Positions 16,841 through 26,288 of a DNA stretch of 37,846 bases are shown in pieces. How positions within the stretch are numbered: position 1 is the stretch's first letter; every line of letters starts with the position of its first letter. Position numbers and translations under genes: made by a program. This DNA comes from Planctomyces sp. SH-PL62 (lineage in GTDB: Bacteria > Planctomycetota > Planctomycetia > Planctomycetales > Planctomycetaceae), in contig CAMDEA010000074.1 of assembly GCA_945893045.1 (NCBI GenBank), positions 1 through 37,846 on the forward strand. The letters run 5' to 3'. A model generated the notes under the pieces. It made no database searches. It worked only from the letters and a program-made list of their open reading frames with translations, and had not been told where the DNA came from.

Positions 16841-18781
16841 TCAGCGAATTCGCTGCATCCGGCCGACGTTCGGATAAAACGGCAGGCGGATGTCGGGGTA
16901 GTCCGTTTTCCGTGCTTTGGTGACCTCGATGAGTTTCCCGGTTTTCTCATCGCGTTCTTGTTCCGTCGTGAGTTGTTTGTGATTCCAGACGGCAAAGCCC
17001 TCGCCGCCATTCAGGAACGGTTGGCCGTGAGGCCAATAGATATAGAACGCTTTGCCGACCAGAGCGGACCGAGGCACCGCGTGGCGGTGTTCCGCTCGGC
17101 GATGATTGTCCCACAGGCGGCTGTCTTTGCTGCGCGGGCTGTTGTCGCCCAGCATCATGAACTCGTCGGGACCGATGTCGAACCGAGCTTCGTGGCTGCA
17201 CGCCTTGTAGGCCTCGCCCCACGCGAGCGGGTCCGTCAGCAGAGATCGCAGTTGCTGATGCGAAGAGCATGGCGTCCACTCGTCCTGGGCCGCCCCCCAC
17301 TCCCGCGCGTGACTGCTTTGGTAGTAGATGTCGCGATGAATCTGCAAGTGCGAGACCTCCACGTTCATCCCGCGCGCCGCGATTCCGACCGGCGTCAAAT
17401 CCTCTTCCTGCGGTCCGAGGTTCTCGATCTCCGAGAGCGTGTATTCCGCCTTTGGTCCGAAGTCGATCAAGCTTCCATCCACCCACAGACAAAGCCGCTG
17501 ATCAACGTTGGCGAACTCCAGGCGGTGCTGGCCGGTGCCGACGACCGAGGTGGTCGCTTTCGCGAGCACTTCCAAGTCTTCCACGGATTGATTCAACCAC
17601 ACGATCCGCTGCAACTGAGCTTCGCCGGTTTTCGGATCGATCCGGCAGCGAAAGCGATGCACCCCTTCGTTGAGTTCCAACACCAGCTCGGGATTCTCGC
17701 CGAGCTTGTCGATCCGCACGTCGCACCCAATCGACAAATCACCAACCCAAAAATAGCTGTCGGGATCAATGTCCTGCTGCGCCGAGAAAGCGTTGTAGCC
17801 ACAGAAATCGGTGACCAACTGCGCCTTGGGCCGTTTCAACAATTCCGCTCCATTCACACCGAAGTCACTCAGACGGCCACCATCATCCGACTTGAGCGCC
17901 TCTCGCCACACTTCCGGCGTGGGAACGAAGTGCCGATACCGCAGCCATTGCAGACGAGGTCCATTCGCCGCATCTCCCTGGAGAGCGAAAGCGTGTTTCT
18001 TTTCCAAGGACTGCCAGCCGGTGTTGGTCTCTTTCCAACCAGCGATCTGAGTCGTTGACGTGCTGCCGGTTGCGATCGCTTCCGCATCGGTCGCCGTCTG
18101 CTCCACGGCGGCCCAGCGATTCGGCCAACCGTGCTGGATCAACGGCGTCTCAGGAAAGTCATTGTCGTGAACCAGGATTTGAACGTCGCGCTGCTTGTAG
18201 GGGTCATCCTTGCGCACGACGTGAGTCTCACCGCCGCCGGGTTCCATTCGATAAAGATCCCCTTGGCGAATGATGAGCGTTTCGTTCGGCAGGCCGACCA
18301 GCCGCTTGATGTAGTTCGTCTTCGGCTCTTCGGGGTACTTGAAGACGACGACATCCCAGCGCCGCGGCTCTTTCAACTCAAACGGAAACTTGTTGACCAG
18401 GATGCGGTCGCCGCGAAACACCGGCGCGTTCCGGATCGAGTTCGGTGCTCGGCAATTCGGACAGAGCGAAGATTCCAGCCGGCCCTTGAGATAGCCGTTG
18501 TCATCGACCTCTTCGCTGGCACCGATCGTGATGAGATGCCCGCACTGATTGCAGTTCGTTTCCTTGTGCCGGCCATACAACGTCGGGGCCATCGAACCGG
18601 TCGGGATGACGAACGCCTCGGCCTCAAACGCGCGAAACAAGAACGCCAGCAGAAACGCGACCGCGATGGACTCGATCGTTTCGCGAGCGCTCTCTTGTCG
18701 TGCGGGTGGGGTGGCTTTGGAAGCGGCGGCAGGAGCACTGGGTTTGGCATTCGTCGGCGGGGTATTGGATGGAGCAGTCAT
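16841..18781 (-). CDS. lepB: Signal peptidase I, large form with zinc ribbon and inserted jelly-roll-like domain
   Basis: Predicted inner-membrane serine protease removing signal peptides from exported proteins. Numbered from ATG 18781 (646 aa): a proline/alanine-rich start, one membrane helix (about 37-55), catalytic serine S63 in IPTGSMAP and general-base lysine K159 in YIKRLVGLPNE. The late box GDNSPRSKDSRLW is present near the C-terminus. Two CxxC pairs (C77/C80 and C107/C110) right after the serine suggest a zinc ribbon. About 300 extra residues lie between the lysine and GDNSP; part of this (WVDGSLIDFG and similar) looks like a concanavalin/LamG-type sandwich. The start was moved from 18928 because the extra N-terminus would be encoded by a palindrome. 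A paralogue precedes it on the same strand. Confidence 0.88.
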   Translation of the reverse strand: MTAPSNTPPTNAKPSAPAAASKATPPARQESARETIESIAVAFLLAFLFRAFEAEAFVIPTGSMAPTLYGRHKETNCNQCGHLITIGASEEVDDNGYLKGRLESSLCPNCRAPNSIRNAPVFRGDRILVNKFPFELKEPRRWDVVVFKYPEEPKTNYIKRLVGLPNETLIIRQGDLYRMEPGGGETHVVRKDDPYKQRDVQILVHDNDFPETPLIQHGWPNRWAAVEQTATDAEAIATGSTSTTQIAGWKETNTGWQSLEKKHAFALQGDAANGPRLQWLRYRHFVPTPEVWREALKSDDGGRLSDFGVNGAELLKRPKAQLVTDFCGYNAFSAQQDIDPDSYFWVGDLSIGCDVRIDKLGENPELVLELNEGVHRFRCRIDPKTGEAQLQRIVWLNQSVEDLEVLAKATTSVVGTGQHRLEFANVDQRLCLWVDGSLIDFGPKAEYTLSEIENLGPQEEDLTPVGIAARGMNVEVSHLQIHRDIYYQSSHAREWGAAQDEWTPCSSHQQLRSLLTDPLAWGEAYKACSHEARFDIGPDEFMMLGDNSPRSKDSRLWDNHRRAEHRHAVPRSALVGKAFYIYWPHGQPFLNGGEGFAVWNHKQLTTEQERDEKTGKLIEVTKARKTDYPDIRLPFYPNVGRMQRIR

Positions 18782-18842
18782 GCGTGGGGTGTCTGGCTTT
18801 AAGAAGAGGAAGTAGAATTGCTCGCGCGAGGACTTCAATACC

Positions 18843-18907
18843 GTACCGCAACCGTCAGGGAGCGGCCCGAACCTGGAACACTGGCCGCTCCCTGACGGTC
18901 GCGGTAC
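18843..18907. repeat. Inverted repeat, 25-nt arms, one mismatch
   Basis: GTACCGCAACCGTCAGGGAG... (18843-18867) pairs with 18883-18907 except for one A/C mismatch; the loop is 15 nt. It lies between the two tandem signal peptidase genes and could be a terminator for the upstream one. Confidence 0.92.
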
Positions 18908-18940
18908 TGCGTTTGTCCAATCATTCATGGTCAGCGCGGG

Positions 18941-20401
18941 TCAGCGAATGTATCGGATGCGTCCCCAGTCGGGAACGCGGATATGCCACTCGGCCGAGCC
19001 GAGTTTCACCCGTCCCGGCCGAGAGGGCAGATGCACTAAAAACGGCTTGCCGATCAGCATGTGGTCCCGCACGACCGCGTTCGTCCAACTGCGGCTGTCG
19101 AGCGACACCGGGCTGTTGTCTCCCAGAAAAAAGTATTCGTCCGCACTGAGCCGATACGGCTCGTTGACACCGTGCCGCCCATCGCCGCGCGTGTAATACA
19201 CGTCGCGATACAGCGTCAGGTCGCTGACCGAGACATGCAGATTCTGCGCACCGACTCGAACCGGTTGTGCGTCCTCCAAGGCGGGGTTCTTCGCCGCGTC
19301 GGCGCCATTCTTGGCTGGCAACACCAGTGGTTCGAGAGGACGCTGATAAATCACCTCTCCATCGAGCGCGAACAGCAACTGCCGGTCAAACAACGACATT
19401 TCGACCAGCCGTTTCCGCTGCCACATCGAGCCGCTCAACTTCACGCGCTGATCCGGCTCTTCAACACCATCCACGAACAGACGCAGTTCTCGCTCGCCCG
19501 CCGCCAGCGAGACCTCGAAGTTCTGTGCTCCGTCACTCAGTGCCCACGTCAACGTGCCGCGTCCGCTGTGCAATTCGATTTGCATCGCCAGCATCAAGTC
19601 GCGCACGCGATGCCGCTGCGGTGCATCGTTCAGACCGTTGTAGGCATACTCATCCGTTGGCCAGAGTCGTGCCGAGTCCGTCACCGGCGAAGAACTCTTT
19701 GGAGCCACACCTCGATACGTCACCGACATCAATCTCGCGGCATCAACGATCGGCGCGGCTGACTCTGGATCGAATGCGAATCCATCGCGGGTCACCTTCC
19801 AACCCTCTTCCATCTGCCAGCGGAGTTCGGCATCGTTCTGCGACTGATACTTCAGCGAAGAGACAACCATCCGCGTGCTGCGCTGCTCGGCCAAATTCTT
19901 CCGTGCCAGTTCGCCGTTGATCCAGAGATCCCCCGCGCGGACCTGTATCTCTTCATCCGGCAAACCGATGACGCGCTTCACATACGCTTGAGTCGGCTGG
20001 TTGGGATTCTGAAAGACGACCACTTCCCACCGCTTCGGCCGGCGGAACAGGTACGCGAATTTCTGAACCAGCAGTTGATCCCCTTCGTTACGCGGCACGA
20101 AAGAGAGATCAATGTGAGCTTGCCCGCAATTTGGACACGCGACGGGGCCGTTCGTCTCCGCCTCGGAATCGACGGGAACGCCCACCGCGAACGGCAGCCG
20201 GCAGTCGGGACACACCACTTGTTTGTGAAACCCCAACAGATACGGAGCCATCGAACCTGTGGAGATGATGTATCCCTCGACCACGAACGATCGCACCAAA
20301 CAAACGGCCAACGCCAGCGACACCAGCGACTCGATCACATACCGCAAGCCGCTTTCGCGGTGAGGCGTCGGAGTCACACGTTGGATTTCAGCGGCGGACA
20401 T
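18941..20401 (-). CDS. lepB: Signal peptidase I paralogue with zinc ribbon and inserted domain
   Basis: Second signal peptidase I, 486 residues. One membrane helix (about 24-44), catalytic S50 in IISTGSMAP, catalytic K142 in YVKRVIGLPDE, and C-terminal box GDNSPVSLDSRSW. Cysteine pairs C64/C67 and C89/C92 directly after the serine form a likely zinc ribbon. Between K142 and the GDNSP box lies a roughly 230-residue insert with a beta-sandwich look (LRLFVDGVEE, LLFALDGEVIY). It is a diverged tandem paralogue of the gene at 16841-18781 rather than a recent copy, since only the catalytic boxes and layout are shared. ATG 20401 is the first codon of a clean N-terminus. Whether the paralogues process different substrates cannot be told from sequence. 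Confidence 0.9.
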   Translation of the reverse strand: MSAAEIQRVTPTPHRESGLRYVIESLVSLALAVCLVRSFVVEGYIISTGSMAPYLLGFHKQVVCPDCRLPFAVGVPVDSEAETNGPVACPNCGQAHIDLSFVPRNEGDQLLVQKFAYLFRRPKRWEVVVFQNPNQPTQAYVKRVIGLPDEEIQVRAGDLWINGELARKNLAEQRSTRMVVSSLKYQSQNDAELRWQMEEGWKVTRDGFAFDPESAAPIVDAARLMSVTYRGVAPKSSSPVTDSARLWPTDEYAYNGLNDAPQRHRVRDLMLAMQIELHSGRGTLTWALSDGAQNFEVSLAAGERELRLFVDGVEEPDQRVKLSGSMWQRKRLVEMSLFDRQLLFALDGEVIYQRPLEPLVLPAKNGADAAKNPALEDAQPVRVGAQNLHVSVSDLTLYRDVYYTRGDGRHGVNEPYRLSADEYFFLGDNSPVSLDSRSWTNAVVRDHMLIGKPFLVHLPSRPGRVKLGSAEWHIRVPDWGRIRYIR

Positions 20402-20461
20402 TTGCGGGAGTTGTAGCTGCCGGTTCGCGTCTGGCCAAAGAGGAAGTCGTTAGCATAGAAG

Positions 20462-20551
20462 GGATGGAAAATGAGAAATGAGAAATGGAAATTGCAAAAT
20501 GTCTGCAACTCCATTTTGCATTTTTCATTCTGCATTTCTCATTTTCCATTC
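20462..20551. repeat. AT-rich inverted repeat with ATGAGAA units
   Basis: Arms 20462-20500 and 20512-20551 pair nearly perfectly. GAAAATGAGAAATG is followed by AGAAATGGAAATTGCAAAATG on the left, so each arm carries quasi-tandem AATGAGA units. It lies in the divergent gap between the signal peptidase and the next gene. A smaller palindrome GAGGGC-tgac-GCCCTC follows at 20586-20601. Confidence 0.88.
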
Positions 20552-20627
20552 GCTTCCGAATGCCAACGAATCGTCTCGTCCTCACGAGGGCTGACGCCCT
20601 CATCCCCTCCGGCTACCCTCCGCCATC

Positions 20628-22013
20628 ATGAATTTCGCACTTGTCGGAGACGATGCCGCTGCGGTTCCGCTGCTCGAAGCAATACCGGCTGCGGGGCATC
20701 GCGTAGTCCGAGCCGCTTTGGCAGATCGTCTGCTCGCCTCGCACGCGGAATGGTCGTCAGTCTCACGGTGCTCGTGGGAAGAATTGCTGATCGACTCATC
20801 CGTCGAAGCGATTGTCATCGCGGGAGACAGCGACGAAGTGCAAACGGCCGCCAAGCTCTTGGCCTCGGCCGGCAAGCCGCTGCTGATCGTGCCGCGTGTC
20901 CCGTTCGGAGCCGCCTGTGCCTATGAGTTGTCTTTGATCCGAGATGATTCGCACATCGAATTGATGCCCGCCTTTTCGCTGCGTTTCGTGCCCGAATTGG
21001 TCGTGCTCTCGCAACGGCTTGCGAAGGGCGAGTTGGGAGCGATCCGGCGGTTGCAAGTGGACCGAGAACTTCCGTCGTCCTCCTCGGCATCAGGGTTGAC
21101 GGATGCCGAGATCGACGCTGCCGCGCTCGATGACATCGACCTGCTGCAATGGTTGGGAGGCCGTTACGACCAAGTCACCGCGCAACGTTCGGGCCTGACC
21201 GAGCAAGGTTGCTCGCAAGCGACGCTGACACTGGCGGGCAGCAACTTGCCCGATGCGACGTGGACCGCGCGACGCGGAGCGACGGCCATCAGGCGATTGA
21301 CCGTCGAGACCGATCGCGGACCAATCCTCCTGGAATGTCCCACAGATGTCGCGGCCCCGGAGGCGATGATTGCGGCGTTCGTCATCTCCAAGATGCCACA
21401 TGCTCCAACGTGGTCGGCCGCGGTGCGTGCTTTCGATGTGCTCGATGCCGCGCGGCGTTCGTTGCGGCGGCGACGGACTATCGACCTGCACTTCGAGATC
21501 TTGTCCGAACGGCAGCAATTCAAGACGCAGATGACGGCGATCGGCTGCGGAATGCTGATGCTGACGCTGGTTCTGATGCTGGCGCTGCTCGGTTTGGGAT
21601 CGTTGCTGGAGTCGCGTGATCGAGCAGTCCGCGATGCGGAAGCATCCGGCTTGTGGTTGCCAGAGTCCGACTTTGAATCACACGCTGCCGTGCTGACACC
21701 GCAGGCAGAGACCCGGCTGGAACGCATGGCCGAGCGGTTGAAGGACGAACCGAAGTCCGTGTATCTCGAACCGTCGAGCGATCCGCCGAATTCCGATCTC
21801 GATCAACACCGCCGCGCTAAGATCGTCGAACGCCTGGCGAATCTGGGCGTCGAGGCGGCCGATCATCGCACATTGCTCGCAGCGGCGGTGAGCACCGGCT
21901 GGGAGACTTTGATGCGAGTCTTGCGTCTGGCTTGGATCGCTCCACTGGTGGTGTTCCTCGTGTTGCAAGGATTGATTCTGGTGGCGAAGCCGACCTCGCC
22001 GAGAAAGTCGTGA
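20628..22013 (+). CDS. Gfo/Idh-like N-terminal domain fused to a membrane-anchored C-terminal domain
   Basis: Function unknown, 461 residues. The first part (about 1-130) resembles the Rossmann domain of Gfo/Idh/MocA oxidoreductases (FALVGDDAAAVPLL, then AIVIAGDSDE and a KPLLIVP strand), but the glycine-rich loop is degenerate, so NAD(P) binding is doubtful. Residues about 130-280 follow the family's second domain. Two membrane helices follow (about 302-325, LMLTLVLMLALLGLGSLL; and 434-455). Between them is a short segment (about 350-410) with LDQHRRAKIVERLANLGV, reminiscent of the end of an OmpA-type peptidoglycan-binding domain; this is weak and not a firm call. ATG 20628 has no clear Shine-Dalgarno sequence. 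The next gene follows after 17 nt and is probably co-transcribed. Confidence 0.65.
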   Translation: MNFALVGDDAAAVPLLEAIPAAGHRVVRAALADRLLASHAEWSSVSRCSWEELLIDSSVEAIVIAGDSDEVQTAAKLLASAGKPLLIVPRVPFGAACAYELSLIRDDSHIELMPAFSLRFVPELVVLSQRLAKGELGAIRRLQVDRELPSSSSASGLTDAEIDAAALDDIDLLQWLGGRYDQVTAQRSGLTEQGCSQATLTLAGSNLPDATWTARRGATAIRRLTVETDRGPILLECPTDVAAPEAMIAAFVISKMPHAPTWSAAVRAFDVLDAARRSLRRRRTIDLHFEILSERQQFKTQMTAIGCGMLMLTLVLMLALLGLGSLLESRDRAVRDAEASGLWLPESDFESHAAVLTPQAETRLERMAERLKDEPKSVYLEPSSDPPNSDLDQHRRAKIVERLANLGVEAADHRTLLAAAVSTGWETLMRVLRLAWIAPLVVFLVLQGLILVAKPTSPRKS

Positions 22014-22030
22014 CGCAAGAGGCTCTCTGA

Positions 22031-22522
22031 ATGGACCGACCGTTGGGACCGCTGCCGAATTGGACGATACGCTGGATCGTGTTCGGCGTGCTGATCCTGC
22101 CGGCGCTAATCAGCTCGCAAGTGTCCTGGATCGGGAAACCCTTCGCGGTGGCCCTGATGGCAGCGCTGGTGGGCTCCGCCCGCGATTCGCGCGTGGTCGG
22201 AACGGACTTGAAGACTCAGTTGTTCGTCGCGTTCGTGCCGTGCAAACCGGAACGCTGCAAGCTGAAGTTCATCGTGCAGATTGAAGCGGAGAACCGGAAA
22301 GGCATCGGAGCGGTCGATTGGATGTTCTTTCTGGGCTTCAATTGGGTGATGGACCGGATCATGCAATGGATCTGGCCCTGGATGGCCGGCGAGCTGGAAC
22401 TGTGGGTCGTGACCGCTCGCGACCGAAAGATGCTGGCTTGGCGCGGAAACGGCGATCAGGCGTTTCAAGCGAACCTCGCCACGCTGACATCGGCGACCGG
22501 AGCGGCGGTGAAGCGACAGTAG
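22031..22522 (+). CDS. Hypothetical small membrane protein
   Basis: Not recognised. A 163-residue product with a hydrophobic N-terminus (about 13-50, two short helices) and a tryptophan-rich stretch around 103-120 (GFNWVMDRIMQWIWPWMAG). AAGAGG lies eight bases before the ATG, which supports translation. It sits 17 nt after the Gfo/Idh-like membrane gene on the same strand, so the two probably form an operon and may act together in the envelope. Confidence 0.7.
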   Translation: MDRPLGPLPNWTIRWIVFGVLILPALISSQVSWIGKPFAVALMAALVGSARDSRVVGTDLKTQLFVAFVPCKPERCKLKFIVQIEAENRKGIGAVDWMFFLGFNWVMDRIMQWIWPWMAGELELWVVTARDRKMLAWRGNGDQAFQANLATLTSATGAAVKRQ

Positions 22523-22592
22523 GGCCAACAGCTTCACCAAAACTCCGCGTCAGGACTGGCGGATCGTCGATTCTTGCGATGCCGACAATGCA

Positions 22593-22634
22593 CACACGGA
22601 TGAACTGCAGATCCACTCCGACTTCATCCGTGTG
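22593..22634. repeat. Short inverted repeat, perfect 12-bp stem
   Basis: CACACGGATGAA (22593-22604) pairs with 22623-22634; the 18-nt loop contains CTGCAG. It lies between convergent genes and may act as a terminator. Confidence 0.75.
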
Positions 22635-22671
22635 CGAAGCCAGCCAGGATCGAGTGCGCCCGCGATTTGCG

Positions 22672-23961
22672 TTACTTCGGCAAGTCATCCGGCGTCAGCT
22701 TCAGCACCGAGTACGGATGCAGCACCAGCGTGTAGACGCAGCCGTCGCGAGCTTCGCAAACGCCCATCGTCACGTACTTTGTCGTGAAAGTTCCGTCGGC
22801 GAGTTTGCCGAAGCCGGCATGAAACGGCAGGTCTTTGCCGCTCGCATCTTTGAACTCGGTGAAGTCGGGATTGCGCACCGCGATCGGACCCAAGTCGCGC
22901 GGAGCGGCATCGCCAGGACGATAGCGAATCAAGTGATGCTGACTGATGCCGTTGATGGATTGCGTGACCGAGGCCCACGCCGCGCCGCTGGGACCGACAC
23001 ACATGCCTCGGCAGTCGGTGCTCGTCGCGCCGGGAATCAACGGACCAAGCGATTTGCCGGCCAGCGTGTCGCCCGGTGCCGTGAGGTCGTAGCGATAGAG
23101 TTGATTCGTGCTCATCGGCAGGCAGTACAGAGTCTTGCCATCGGGTGAAACGTCCCAGTTGATCGCGTGAGTTTCCGGATCGGCGAGATGACTCTCTTTC
23201 GTCGTCGGCTGCCCGTCGATGGTTTGCTTCAGCCGGTCCAGCTTGCCGGTTGCGGGGTCGTACCGCGCGATGTCTCCGCCAAGGATCGGGTGATAGGCTC
23301 GGCCGAGATGATCGACGACGACGAACGCATACATGTGCTGGCAGTCCATCAGATCGCGGTACTTGTGCGTCTTCAGATCGAGCACCAAAAAGTGCGTGCT
23401 CTCAATCGGCCGCTCGTCCGAGCAGGTCGAGATGTAGGCGACGCCACGCGCTTCATCCGGCGTGACGCTGATGATCCCTTGATGCGGCACCGGGATCGGA
23501 AAGACCTCGGTCTTACCGGTGGCCGGGTCGTAGGCCATTGGATGCCCGCCGGGATACGCCAGTCGCGATTCGTTGGCCGCCGGATAGCCCTGCTTCGTCG
23601 CGAAGTAGATTTTCCCCGTGATCGCTCCGGTGTTGTTCCGCGAATGAATTTTCGCCTGCGTTGCAAATCCGGAGCTTTGCACGGTGATCGCCTTCTGAGC
23701 ATCAACGACGACATTCATCTTGCTGGCGGCCGGATCGAACTCGACCAGCCATGAATTCACGCCATTCGCGTGCGTGCCGATGTAGAGCCGGCGATTCAGC
23801 CCTTCGATGATCGCGAAGTAGCCCTCGCCTTCCGTCGCCGTGTATTTCGGGATGAGATAGGCCGTCGATTGCAACCACTTCGGTGGAGCAGCGTCATCGC
23901 CGATGCTCTTCGTCGCGAACAGAAGACAGCCGACAGACAAGACCAAAATGAGTCGTCGCAT
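22672..23961 (-). CDS. Secreted beta-propeller-like protein of unknown function
   Basis: A 429-residue exported protein. The N-terminus is a signal peptide (RRLILVLSVGCLLFATKSIG, cleavage probably near residue 20). The mature part has recurring blade-like segments with YDPATGKTEVF, YDPATGKLDRL, FDPAASKMNV and SPDGKTLYCLP, indicating a seven- or eight-bladed propeller similar to SMP-30/lactonase or PQQ-like folds. No catalytic set can be assigned. The second ATG (23961) is preferred because GAGAGG lies eight bases before it but only two bases before the ATG at 23967. The gene is transcribed away from the palindrome at 23998-24095. Confidence 0.8.
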   Translation of the reverse strand: MRRLILVLSVGCLLFATKSIGDDAAPPKWLQSTAYLIPKYTATEGEGYFAIIEGLNRRLYIGTHANGVNSWLVEFDPAASKMNVVVDAQKAITVQSSGFATQAKIHSRNNTGAITGKIYFATKQGYPAANESRLAYPGGHPMAYDPATGKTEVFPIPVPHQGIISVTPDEARGVAYISTCSDERPIESTHFLVLDLKTHKYRDLMDCQHMYAFVVVDHLGRAYHPILGGDIARYDPATGKLDRLKQTIDGQPTTKESHLADPETHAINWDVSPDGKTLYCLPMSTNQLYRYDLTAPGDTLAGKSLGPLIPGATSTDCRGMCVGPSGAAWASVTQSINGISQHHLIRYRPGDAAPRDLGPIAVRNPDFTEFKDASGKDLPFHAGFGKLADGTFTTKYVTMGVCEARDGCVYTLVLHPYSVLKLTPDDLPK

Positions 23962-23997
23962 CGTCATCGCCTCTCATTGGGAGTGCTTTGAGAACGT

Positions 23998-24095
23998 GGG
24001 GTCGGGTCTACGATTTTTCGGAATTGGCCGACACGCGTATGAGCAAGCTCTAAACGCTCTGTCGGCCAATTCCGAAAAATCGTAGACCCGACCCC
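23998..24095. repeat. Inverted repeat with a perfect 36-bp stem
   Basis: GGGGTCGGGTCTACGATTTT... (23998-24033) is perfectly complementary to 24060-24095; the loop is 26 nt. It lies between cysK (ending at 24105) and the propeller gene. A perfect stem this long suggests recent insertion or active conversion. Confidence 0.96.
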
Positions 24096-24104
24096 TGGCA
24101 TCAC

Positions 24105-25037
<933 letters not shown>

Positions 25038-25044
25038 GAAACGG

Positions 25045-25050
25045 CTCCTT
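25045..25050 (-). promoter_or_regulatory. Ribosome binding site of cysK
   Basis: AAGGAG on the minus strand, seven bases before the cysK ATG. Confidence 0.75.
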
Positions 25051-25238
25051 CCAAACTCGGTGAGAGATGAGCATTGAGAGAGACAATTCGTCGGCGAGTA
25101 CGGCGCATGTGCGGTGGAAACGCTCGACGAGAGAACGCGAATTCAAAGCGGCGGGATTATGGGAATTGGTCCAAATCCGGGCAATGCCGCGCTCCAAGAA
25201 CATCTCAGTCCCTTCAGCGAATGCGTTTCTAAGCCCAC

Positions 25239-26249
25239 TTAGCGGAAGATGCGCCATCGTGAGGGTGGCCAGTAGATGTGAGTCACGACGCCAATCAAAT
25301 GCGAATCAGGAACTGCGTATGGTGGATGTCCAGGTGCGCCGACATTCCACAAACGCGAATCCTTCGAGCGAGCTGAAAAGTCACCCAACACAAACGATTC
25401 GTCCGCCGCCAATGTCACCGGCCCCCAGATGTCTTCTTGCGTTCGATCGAAAGTCCCGACGTAAGTCAGACCTGAAAGATTAGCGGGCTTTGTTAGTTCT
25501 TGGTCTTGCACCCAGACACTTCCCTCATGGATCGACAACGTTTCTCCAGGCAAACCGACCAATCGTTTGACGTAAGGAACCGTCGGCTCTTCCGGGTAGC
25601 GAAACACGATTAAGTCCCATCGCAGTGGCTTGAATAACTTGCTGACCAATATGCGGTCTCCGCCATGCACCGTTCGGTCTTGAATCGGGACTTCCGCCGT
25701 TTGCAGGCAGTCATTGCAGATTCCCAAATCACTGTCCGATTTCGCGCTGTAGGAAGAGATAATCAATGTTCCTCCGCACGCCGGACACTTCTCTTGAAGA
25801 TGATCGCCGCGGATCGTCGGAGTCATTGAATTGGCAGGGACGGAAAACGCCTCAAACAAAAATGGCCGAACGACACCCGCTGCCAACAACCAAACAGGGA
25901 GCGCCGCGAATTGAATGGCAAGCAAAGCAACGAATGCCTGTTTGTACGACGTCTGGTGCCGCGAACTGAGTATCCGCAAGCTGAGGACCAATAAGGTTCC
26001 CCAAGCTCCGATGCCAACGAGAACTTGAATGGACGGATTTGGGGGAGCCACCAACATCAGCCCCGCAGCGAGCGCAAGCACGACAAGGTTGAACAACCAA
26101 ACTGCCACAATGGTGGCAACTGCGGCTTTGAATTTCGGCTTGCTGGCCTGAGCGAGACGCAGACCCGCTTGAAGCAGCGCAGCAGACACCGCCATCTGAA
26201 AGACCAAAGTGGCAACCAGGACAGCGACCGCGACCAATGTGCTTGTCAT
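25239..26249 (-). CDS. lepB: Signal peptidase I, third paralogue, multi-spanning with zinc ribbon
   Basis: Third signal peptidase I in the window, 336 residues from ATG 26249 (a TTG five codons earlier is in frame). It differs from the other two by an N-terminal part with about four hydrophobic helices (residues 5-130). Catalytic S141 is in SVPANSMTPT and K228 in YVKRLVGLPGE. The late box reads GDFSARSKDSRLW, with phenylalanine where the others have asparagine. Cysteine pairs C155/C158 and C178/C181 follow the serine, again a likely zinc ribbon. The large sandwich insert is absent. It lies 39 nt downstream of the prenyl synthetase gene and may be the last gene of that operon. Confidence 0.88.
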   Translation of the reverse strand: MTSTLVAVAVLVATLVFQMAVSAALLQAGLRLAQASKPKFKAAVATIVAVWLFNLVVLALAAGLMLVAPPNPSIQVLVGIGAWGTLLVLSLRILSSRHQTSYKQAFVALLAIQFAALPVWLLAAGVVRPFLFEAFSVPANSMTPTIRGDHLQEKCPACGGTLIISSYSAKSDSDLGICNDCLQTAEVPIQDRTVHGGDRILVSKLFKPLRWDLIVFRYPEEPTVPYVKRLVGLPGETLSIHEGSVWVQDQELTKPANLSGLTYVGTFDRTQEDIWGPVTLAADESFVLGDFSARSKDSRLWNVGAPGHPPYAVPDSHLIGVVTHIYWPPSRWRIFR

Positions 26250-26288
26250 TTTGACGGCTCTCAACCGACAGATGCGTTCGCACGATAT

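Noticed and set aside
18782..18928. N-terminal extension of the first large signal peptidase
   Set aside because: Most of the extension would be encoded by the palindrome at 18843-18907; ATG 18781 starts a sensible N-terminus.
23998..24095. Ordinary rho-independent terminator
   Set aside because: A 36-bp perfect stem with a 26-nt loop and no T-run is far larger than a normal terminator, and sibling elements sit inside genes. A terminating side effect remains possible.
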